This document shows positions 22,526 to 31,300 of a stretch of DNA of 32,754 nt, piece after piece. The DNA comes from Nocardia brasiliensis NBRC 14402. Its GTDB lineage: Bacteria > Actinomycetota > Actinomycetes > Mycobacteriales > Mycobacteriaceae. The DNA lies in NCBI RefSeq assembly GCF_000308475.2, contig NZ_BAFT02000029.1:1-32754 (forward strand), given 5' to 3'. Below the pieces are notes generated by a model. That model was given only the letters and a program-made list of their open reading frames with translations. It did no database searches and was not told where the DNA came from. Each line of letters starts with the position of its first letter. Positions within the stretch are counted from its first letter, which is position 1. Both the position numbers and the translations under genes were made by a program.

Positions 22526-23707
22526 GTGATCGTGGGCGGCAGACGGCAATGGTCGACCGTGGCGGTGATAGGCATGGTTGTCATCACGCTGTGCGGCTGC
22601 GGCACCATCACCACGGGAGACACCGTACAAACCAGCGTCGAAGTCAGCGCTCCGAAAGCCGCGAAGGCCTCGTCGGGTATTCCCGGCTCGGCCGAATTAG
22701 CCGCTATCGCACCAGGTACCGGCGATCTCATGGCGCGAATACGGGCCACCGACGCGTGCACGCTGTTGAATCGCGATATCGCCCAACGCCTCGGCACATT
22801 CCAGAATTTCGACCGTGCTCCCGGTTGGGAGCGCGGTGGCAGTTGGACCGGCTGTGGCATGTCCATCGCCGCGGCCGACGATCCGGACGCGATCTACTAC
22901 TTCAACGTTGAACTCGACAAGTTGTACACCGCCGACAAGCAGGCGCTGGACAAGCCCGAGCTGATCAACGGCCGCACCGTCTACCGCAGCGCGGTCAGCG
23001 ACGACAGCAGGCCCGACGCGTACCGCTGCGACTACCGAATCCCGGCCGACGACACCGGTTTCGCGCACACGGTAGCCGTCGCCAAGGTCACCGGCCCGAA
23101 AAAGACACCCGTCCCGTGGTCGCAACCCTGCCAGTTCACCAAGGGGTATCTCGCCGCCACCCTCGACGGCCTCCTCGCCCTCCCACCCCATCCCATCGCC
23201 GAACCGACCGGAAGGTCACTGGCGCAACGTGATCCGTGCGCCGCCGAACCCCAGATCAGCGCGCAGTTCCTCGGCTGGAAAATGACCTCGGTCGGCTGGA
23301 GCAAGGCCTACAAGTGTGCGATCACCATCGTCCAGCCGGGCGGTTCGCACCGCGTGACCGTCGAGGTCTCGTTCGAACGAAACAACGAGCAGATGGTGAA
23401 AACCGGCGAAGTACTACGGCTTCCGTCCGGTGTCGACGGCGGCCAATCCATCCAGTACGGCCGCCACCTCACCCTCGAGGGTCTCACCGGCACCGAACTG
23501 CGCACCGTCCAATCCACCGACCCCACCCGCCAAAACACCAGCTGCGCAATCACCCTCAACTACCGGCGCGCCGACCCGCCCACCGCCAACAACGCCCACC
23601 TCATCCACGTATCGATGAACATCGCCCCCGCCAGCCCACCCTTCCCCTTCGACGCCTGCGCCCAAACCAGCCAGATAGTTCCCGTGGTCCTCCGCTCGGT
23701 GCCCTAG
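22526..23707 (+). CDS. Lipoprotein with two DUF3558-like halves
   Basis: Exported lipoprotein of 393 residues. The signal peptide has a basic start (GGRRQWST), a hydrophobic core (VAVIGMVVITL) and a lipobox ending LCGC. The mature protein has two similar units: ATDACTLLNRDIAQRLG with WTGCGMSI and RCDYRIP (about 73-205), then QRDPCAAEPQISAQFLGWKM with YKCAITIVQPGG and NTSCAITLNY (about 235-385). Each unit carries the paired cysteines of DUF3558, so it looks like an internal duplication; single-domain members are half this size. The GTG at 22526 is chosen because GAGGGAG precedes it by 6 bases; a TTG at 22520 overlaps that site. Function unknown. Convergent with the 115-residue gene. Confidence 0.78.
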   Translation: MIVGGRRQWSTVAVIGMVVITLCGCGTITTGDTVQTSVEVSAPKAAKASSGIPGSAELAAIAPGTGDLMARIRATDACTLLNRDIAQRLGTFQNFDRAPGWERGGSWTGCGMSIAAADDPDAIYYFNVELDKLYTADKQALDKPELINGRTVYRSAVSDDSRPDAYRCDYRIPADDTGFAHTVAVAKVTGPKKTPVPWSQPCQFTKGYLAATLDGLLALPPHPIAEPTGRSLAQRDPCAAEPQISAQFLGWKMTSVGWSKAYKCAITIVQPGGSHRVTVEVSFERNNEQMVKTGEVLRLPSGVDGGQSIQYGRHLTLEGLTGTELRTVQSTDPTRQNTSCAITLNYRRADPPTANNAHLIHVSMNIAPASPPFPFDACAQTSQIVPVVLRSVP

Positions 23708-23762
23708 GTGGTTGCACTCCGGCGCGGCGGTGCGCCTGTGGTGCAAGACAACTACTGCTTCA

Positions 23763-24110
23763 TCAACTGATGGTCTTCTCTGCGCTCACCGGGTTGCCGT
23801 CATCATCGACTTCTTCGTAGTCGATGGCGAAACCGATGTTGGCCTGCCGGCATTGTTCGACAAGCTGATGCAATCGATGCACCGCTGCCTCGACCGAGCC
23901 GTCGATGTGGCCCTCGAGTAGGAAGTAGTCAGGAGAACTCGGCGATTCCGCTTCGTAACAGAGAAGCTCGAAGCCGTCGGCTTCGTAATACGTCTCCCAG
24001 CCGCGGCGAGGTCGCATCCGCAGGGTGTCAGTTGACAGCCATGCCCGCAGCACCTGCTCCACGATCTCAGGATCACTCGTTTCGAGGCTCCCGTGGAATG
24101 ACGTTCTCAA
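23763..24110 (-). CDS. Hypothetical acidic protein, candidate immunity protein (115 aa)
   Basis: Small soluble acidic protein with alternating helix and strand: SDPEIVEQVLRAWLSTDTLR, ADGFELLCYEAESPSSPDYF, LEGHIDGSVEAAVHRLHQLV and NIGFAIDYEEVDDDGNPV. The start is TTG at 24110, overlapping the stop of the upstream gene (TTGA) with AGGAGA 6 bases upstream, so it is translationally coupled to it. It is the last gene of the toxin transcript, the usual place for an immunity or accessory gene. No family recognised; the immunity role is inferred from position, size and charge. Confidence 0.68.
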   Translation of the reverse strand: MRTSFHGSLETSDPEIVEQVLRAWLSTDTLRMRPRRGWETYYEADGFELLCYEAESPSSPDYFLLEGHIDGSVEAAVHRLHQLVEQCRQANIGFAIDYEEVDDDGNPVSAEKTIS

Positions 24111-25267
24111 CGTGTGTCTCCTCGTATCTCACCTTCGCGACTACCGTTCGCGCGGCGCCTTGCTTCGTCCTCACCGTAGATGATTCTGACATCACGATTC
24201 AGCCGCACGGCCATGCGTACCGAAGGAGGGTGAAATTCAAGCATCAGTGTGTTCTCGACTCCGTCCCATTGTATCCACCGGGACGGACCCTCGGCCTGGC
24301 TGGTTGGCTCCCCGTAGGCTGCACTGAGAGCGGTTGCTATGCGATCGAAAGCATCATTCAGTTCGGAGTACTCGTTGCTGGGTGCGTCCAAGGTTGCCAC
24401 CGGGATGTCGATGAGTTCGGCATCGTTTCCGCGCCCACGGATATAGCCGTAGCCTGGAACAGCGCCGATGTCGAAGCTCAGCTGGCCAGGTACCGCGCTT
24501 TCCAATGTCCAGAACATTGTTGGCTCGCCCAGTCCGAGCAGGTCGTCCATCCGCCATGACCAAATCATGTTCCGAAGTCCGCGCGCTAAGGTAACAATAT
24601 CATCGGCATTTAATACCGATTGCCGGTTTGGTGGAATGGGTAGCGGGGCTAGTGGTAGCGGGTCGATCAAGATACCTGCCAGATTCGCGCGGTTCATCGG
24701 CGTTGCAAGTTCGCTTCGGAGGTAGCGATTAACCACTTGATCTGCCCGCTGTCGCTTTATCGGATCGATGATATCGGTGGGCCCCAGCTGTCGCAGGCTG
24801 GGAACCACGTAAATATTGGGATCGAGAGCTGGCTTCGGTTCAATCGTTGGCCGGTATACGTCGGATTCTTCAGCCGTTGTAGGAGCAAATTGCGAGCTTC
24901 TGGCCCATGCTGATTTTCTCGCACTTGGGTCAGTCTCGATGGCGGAAACCTGTTGTACTTGGAAAGTGAACCCTAGTGAGCAGCAGCTCGATTCGATAAG
25001 ACGCCGCCACTGGCTGCAATCGGTGCCCGGTATTGCATCCAGCGTGACGGTGTATTCGTCGGACCTTGTGCGTACCAAAGTCAGAACCATAGCGGTGATC
25101 GTTGAATATTTAGAGTGCTGCTCAGTGCGGCGCCCCAACTCGGTGCCAATCGGATCTGTGGCTTTTCCAGATGCATTCAGCCCTATTGACTGCCTCAGTT
25201 CATCTAAATTTGATTCGTCTAGAAACCCGCAGAGCGTAAGCTTGAGTTGATTCTTCAAGAACTTCAC
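24107..25267 (-). CDS. Toxin-locus accessory protein, DUF6301-like C-terminal half
   Basis: Soluble protein of 386 residues in two parts joined by a Pro-rich linker (about 135-200). The N-terminal part (LKLTLCGFLDESNLDELRQS, VLTLVRTRSDEYTVTLDAIP) is not recognised. The C-terminal part (about 225-370) has ADDIVTLARGLRNMIWSWRM, GYGYIRGRGNDAELIDIPVA and WIQWDGVENTLMLE, which I recall as similar to DUF6301 proteins found beside actinobacterial polymorphic toxins. GTG 25267 lies 76 bases after the giant gene's stop with a GGGATGG stretch upstream. Base composition is more AT-rich than the rest of the window, like the 3' part of the giant gene. Candidate immunity protein for the third toxin module (inference). 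Confidence 0.65.
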   Translation of the reverse strand: MKFLKNQLKLTLCGFLDESNLDELRQSIGLNASGKATDPIGTELGRRTEQHSKYSTITAMVLTLVRTRSDEYTVTLDAIPGTDCSQWRRLIESSCCSLGFTFQVQQVSAIETDPSARKSAWARSSQFAPTTAEESDVYRPTIEPKPALDPNIYVVPSLRQLGPTDIIDPIKRQRADQVVNRYLRSELATPMNRANLAGILIDPLPLAPLPIPPNRQSVLNADDIVTLARGLRNMIWSWRMDDLLGLGEPTMFWTLESAVPGQLSFDIGAVPGYGYIRGRGNDAELIDIPVATLDAPSNEYSELNDAFDRIATALSAAYGEPTSQAEGPSRWIQWDGVENTLMLEFHPPSVRMAVRLNRDVRIIYGEDEARRRANGSREGEIRGDTR

Positions 25268-25343
25268 GTCACATCCATCCCGGTCCGGCTGGGCATGCTC
25301 GGGGCAGTGTTGGTATTGCTTTTGTCGCTGCGGCTTTCTGTAG

Positions 25344-28300
25344 TCACCGTTCCCGTTCCCGTTCGCGCTCGAGCACCTGACTCTCGCGTGCTCGTGTCAC
25401 TTCCGGAGTTTTTGCTGGTGCCTCTCGGACAGCTTCGCGCGCCTCGCGCGCCTGACCGAGCTCCGCGAGGAATCGCTGTGCGACAACCTCGCTAGGGAAA
25501 CCACGCTCGATTTGCTTGGCCGCTTCTGCATAACGACGTGCCTGTGAGTCGTACGGAATTTCTATCCGCTCAGGTCCTGATTCGTAGATCAGGATACCCC
25601 TTTCGATATCTCGGCCAATGGGCTCACTCGTTCTGACCAATGCGTAAACATTGTGATCGATGGTCTGCATTCGGTCTACATTGAGTTCTAGCACCCTGGT
25701 TTGCTTAGTAAGCTCATTGTGATTGCGTCGAGCCTGCTCTCGATGTATGACGTCAAGGGAATGTCCATACAGTCGATCACGCTCGGATTCCAGTATTTGA
25801 GTCGTGATCGCTACCTGCTCAGGGCTGAATCCGAGATGCTCGATCGTAACCGCGTCGATCGCGCGTTCGGCTTCTAGGCTGCGTTGAATCTGCATGTGCG
25901 TTTCGCGGACTTGTATGGGATCTGGTTCTTGGTGGTTCGTAATGGCATGTTCGACCTGCCGTATCTGTTCCTGGATCTGCGCGAAGGGCTGAACATCTGC
26001 CCTCCTGGTCGATTCGCGTGCTTCCAGGACCTTTTCGGTCGCTTGCCGTGTGAATTCATCCCGAAGCACGGTTCTGACGTTTTGAAGAGCGTCGTTACGC
26101 TCAAGGTTTAGTGCTCGGGTCACGAGCTGTTCATGGGTGGGATGCAGGGCTAATTCACGAATTGTGCGAGATTCTACTTCCTGTTCGTACCGCACAACTC
26201 GTTCCACGGCATCGAAATTCTGCAACACTACAACCAGATCGGGATTCCTGCCCTGTGCTGTGATGACGCCGATTTCATTCGCGAGATTGATTTGATGCTC
26301 GATGAATTTGGCTCGACCTTGGGGGTATGTTTCGCGACCTTCGTGTATTATCTGGACCGAGCTCTCGGTGAGTAGGCGTTCGGCAACTTCTAGCTGTGCG
26401 ACTGAGGTTATGTTCTGTTCGGCGATATTTAAGCGCACGATCTGGTCGGCAATTATTTCCGTTTCGCCCAGGTTCAATTCGGCTAATGCTGCCAGTCTCT
26501 GGTCGAGCTCGAACTGTCGACCTGCGAAGAGATATTCTCTCGCGGTAGCAAGATCTCTACTTGCTTCGGATAGCGGTGCCCCGGATTCGAGGGCCCTCCA
26601 AGCTCGGTCGATTGCCTCTTTGCTGCGTGCGTGCTCGATCAGCGCCTCGCTGTCCGATATATGGTTGCCGGCTAGCTCGGCGGCCAACTCCGCGATTTCG
26701 CGCTGATCGGGGTCTAATCCTTCCAGGACTCGGGCGCGCTGTTCTGAGACTTCTTGGGCGAGTTCGGTTATACGGTCCGCGACTGGCCCGATGCCGCGGG
26801 CCGGTGGTAGGTCTTTGCGCTCGGGAGGTATTGGGGCCGCAGTGCTGTCAGGCTCCCCCGGGATACGGTACAGATCCTGGACCTGGCGCCGCGCTTCCTG
26901 TTCGCGAGCTTCGTTCAGCCGATCAACAATAGCCTGTGTCTGATCTCTGTCGGTTGTCTCTATTATCGGTAGCTCGGGGCTCGAATCGAATGCGCTGTCC
27001 GGTACAATAAGTGAGATGTCTTCGATATTGAGTTCTGGATATTTCGCCTGAAGTTCCTTTCCGGCTGCTTTCAGCGGCTTGGATATATCTGAGGTCGATC
27101 TGATTACACCCTTGAGGACCGCGTTTGAGAAGGTTTTCGCCTGGCCATTGTATGCGTCGCGATTGGCATCGATATGTTGGGCGAGGTCCCATATCTCGGA
27201 ACGTGACAGTCCTTTCAAGCTCAATGGCACGCCGGACGAAGTTTCCGTGGGTCTAAGGGCGACACGGCCGTCGAAGCGGTTAGCTAATATGTCATGGAAT
27301 CGGTCGCGGTCGATAATTATCGCAAAATCGACATCGTTAGCATCGGGTCTGCGTAGTGCGGACCCTTGAATGAATGGGGCGAAGTCACTCAGTCCTGCGC
27401 GGTCCAGGGCATCACGGAAGTCTCTAGCGAAAGCATTGAAGTGCTCTGCGCTTTCGAACCTGAACGGGTATCCACGCTCGGCAACAATATTCGCCCAGTT
27501 TTCCATCTGGCGTGCGAGAGTCTCTGCGGCGAGAGGCTTTGCGATTCGCGATCCAGTCTGTATCAGATCGGCGATGCTCCGATCGCTAAGGCCGAGCTGA
27601 CGTCCTTGCTCAACCAGTTTTTGCAGTTCACGGTCGCTGTAATTGATTGAAAACTTCGTCGCCTCATCTGCAATCCGGCTGCGGATCTGGTCAATGATCT
27701 CTCTGATGGGAATCTGCTTGTCAGTAATCGCTTGGTGATGGGCGGTGTCGACCGGCTGATCGGGCGATCGTTCCTCAGCTGAATGCTGTGGACGAGTATC
27801 CTGCCCCAGGTTAGTTATCCGAAGTTGCTCCTCGAATAGTGCGGCTGAACGAGAGTTTTCGCTTGCGGGAACGGGATGTTCGAGGGGTCGGTCGTTTCGG
27901 GTGTGGGGGTCGGCGTGCCGGAATGCCTCTTCGCCCCGCTTGGACGATTCGGGGTCAACCGTCTTGGGAATGGGGTGCTCCGGAGGCCGCTCGTTTCGGG
28001 TGTGTGGGTTGGCGTGCCGGAATGCTTCCTCGCCTCGTCTCAAAGCCTCAGGATCCGAGACGGTGGGAGTTTCACGCGGTGCAGGCCGGTCGTCCGGTGT
28101 CGGGTGGGCGATCCGATGTTCTTCGGCGAAGCGGCTCGCCGCGTTCGGGTCGTCAGCCCGTTCGACGTGAGGTGTGTCCGGGCGGTTGTGTGCAGTGGGG
28201 TCGATGTATGGCGGGTACTGGCGGCCGCCGGTGTCTATAGATCGACCTGAGCGATCCCGCCTGCTTCCAGGGTCGTCCGGAGGCGCGTCGGAGGCGAGGC

Positions 28301-31300
28301 TCGGGGCTATCGGTTGATCAGTGTTGTGCGCTGAATTCAGAAGGTGAACGTCCCTCGTTGGGGCCACGTACCGTCCGGATTCCGGTTCGCGTGGGCCCAG
28401 GCTGTCGTCTGTGCGCACGCGGGATGGATCGCTGGGGTGTTCGTTCGTGAACGGAGTGTCTGCTTGTCGATGATCAGTTGGTGATGGGTGGGTGGTTCTG
28501 TCGTAGATGATGCTTGGACCAGGTACTCCAGTTCGGTCTGGTCTTCCCGTGTTCGTTCGAAGGTCACTTCCCACTGGGGTGGATAGACTTGCCCGCCCAT
28601 CGGCGGTCGACCGGTCCGCTTCGCCTCGATGTAGTTGTCCATCACCATCCTGACCGACCAGCTCGGGTACTCGATTACTACTCCGGTCTCGGAATCGATC
28701 ACTAGTTTCGTCAGCCCGAGTCCTTGTCCCGCCGTTATCTCCTCGTCGGTCAGGATCGGAAGCGCCACCCAGCCGTTCTCGAACTGGAACAGCTGGTGTT
28801 CCCGCTCTGGGCCGAAGATCTGTGCCAGGTATTGCTCCACTTGGTCGCTGGTTGGAAACAGCTCCGGCATTGCGCGCTCCTCGGTCGGGTGGGATCGGGG
28901 TAAACCAAACTCCGGACGAATCGTCGACCATCCATGCTGGCGGGTGGTCGGAGATAGCGCCGGATTGCGGGCACCACCACAGCGGTCCGGCTGCGCCTGG
29001 CGGGTAAACAATGACTGTGGCATGAGACCCGGCAGTGATCGGGTCTCCGTTTTGGTCGTATCGGAGTTCCCCATTCCGATCACGAGCAGCCCATTCGTTG
29101 ACGACGAGAGCTGCTGAGCCTGGACCGAGATGGGCGATCCAGTTGTGTACCGAGTCGAACTGTTCGGAGACTGTCAGCCCTCGGTTGTTGTAGCCGGTAA
29201 GGCCGCTGCCCAGCCAGTTCGCGGCACGCTCCAAGCCGCCGCGCTCGCCGCTGCGGATGTCTACGGCGCCATTGGGAAGTCGATCCAGCCAGCGTGGCAA
29301 TGCGACCTGTGGGCGACCGAAGAATGAGGACAGTGCCGCCAGTGCGTTATCGAGGCAATTGTTGCCGCGGCCCGGGCGGGTCGGCCCACCATCGTTGATC
29401 AACTGACCGTATGGATGTGTTCGAGGGTCTGCCCCTCGTATGAAGCGGTCACCGTCGCGTAGCGCGTCTTCGACCGCTGCCTGGTAGGCATCATTTTCCA
29501 GGTCGCGCAGCCGATGATGGTCGATCACTCGGGTGCCGGGGAGGTCGGTGAAGCTGCTCGGGGTATGTGCCGCGGCGATGTCGTTGCTGATTTGGCGCAG
29601 GTCTGTCGCGGTGAGTCCGGGGTGGGTGCCGGGCTCGTTCGAGAGCAGGCCCAATTGTTGACGGATGTTGTTGGCCAAGGTTTCTGGGCGGGCGTGGACC
29701 GACCAGTTGCTGAGGTCGCCGGGGGCTTGGGTGACGTTCGCCTGGAGGTGGGCGGTCGAAGCGTCTGTGGTGAAGACGAGGTCGACGAGTAGGCGGTCGC
29801 CGTTGAGCAGACGTGGTGCGGTGTTGAAGGCTTGGTCGGTCGCGCGTTGTGCCGACTCCATCAGGTTCCGGATCTCCCACGGCGAGGCGTAGGGGCCGGG
29901 GGTGAGATGCACCCGGACGCTGATCACGCTGATGCCGCGGTCGGCGTAGCGCCGCACATCGAATGACGGCGCGTTGGGGGAGAACGGATGGCGTGCGGGA
30001 TTTACCTCGGTGACTCGGTCGGAGTCGGGCCGTTGGTTGCGGAAGAACTCGCGGGCTGCGCGGACCTGATCCTGGTGAGTCCAGGCAGGATTCGGTGGGC
30101 GGTGAGCCTGCGCCGGTGACTGGTTCGGTGGGGTTTCGCGACCGGGTTGGCGGGACGGTGGCAGGGACTCCGGGGCGCGGGCGATGAAGTTGTCGATGAC
30201 GGGGCTGGGATTGCGGCGAGGTTGGTCGGGATGGGTTCCCGGCTCGGAATCACGCTGTGCCCGAGTTTCACTCGGTTGTGGGGTACTGGTCGGTGCCCCC
30301 TCGCGCGGCCACCAGTCGGGCAGCCGCGCCTGTCGTTGGTGGAAGTCGGGGTCGAGATGGCTATAGCCGGGCGGTAATGCCGAGACACTGGGTTCGGTGT
30401 GGTACGGCACGCTTCGATTCGACGTCGAATGTGGTTGCGTGAGAGCGGTACTCGGCGCACTCTGGGTGGCGTCAACCGGCGCCGTCGAATGCGCTGGGCG
30501 CGGAGCGGAAGTCGATCCGGTGTCGGTCGGCGTCGCGAGGGTGGTCGCGGACGGATCTACGAGGCGATCACGCCGTTCGGCGGCCAGGTCTTCTCGCGTT
30601 TGGCTCTGATCAGAATCTGCCCCGCGGCGGAGCGGAAAATCCCGTCCTCCGGTTGGGCCGTCCGGACGGTGTTGTCCGTCTTGTCGATGATCAGGCTCCG
30701 ATCGAGGTTGTCCCTCGTCTCCCCGAATCGGTACTCCACCTCGGTAGGGTCGTCCCTGATCTGGTTGAAGTAGATCAGCAGTGCCATCTTCTGCTCCCCA
30801 GAGGGTGTCGTATCGCTCGCCGGTACGCGGCGGGATGTCGGTGGACCAGTTGTGGTCGACGTTGGCGTGCGCGTGCGCATCCTGATACGTCGATCCCGGA
30901 TGTGCGTTCAAGTAGGTGGACTCGGCGAGTTCGTGCTCGAGCAACACCATATCGGCAGGTAGTGGCCTGCCCGAGCGCAGCCGGATCCAGGCCTCGGCAA
31001 TGCCGGGATCGGCGTCGAACCTGCGGTGCACGATGTTGTCGTCGTAGTCGCGGATGGGGTGTTCCGTGCGGAACAGGTGGTTCTTGATCTGGTCGATCTC
31101 GGAGCGGGTGAAAGTGGAACCGTCCGCGCGCGGCTGGTCCGCTAGGTGCTGGGCGATGTCGTCGATGTCGTTGTCGCCCGTGCGGAACTGGTCGTAGGCT
31201 TCTTCGGCCCATTCGAAGGCGGCGTAATCGTCGCGTGGCCGGACCGCGCCGCCGGAATGGGAAAGACCATCGGCTGCGGGATCGTCTGGCGTGGGGTCCG

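Noticed and set aside
30775..31212. A 1-base frameshift ending toxin module 1 at 30775 inside nested gene 1
   Set aside because: Not accepted as the main reading because module 1 is intact in the giant frame up to DTLWGAE. It remains a real alternative because a G4 run lies nearby, and it is named as a check in the findings.
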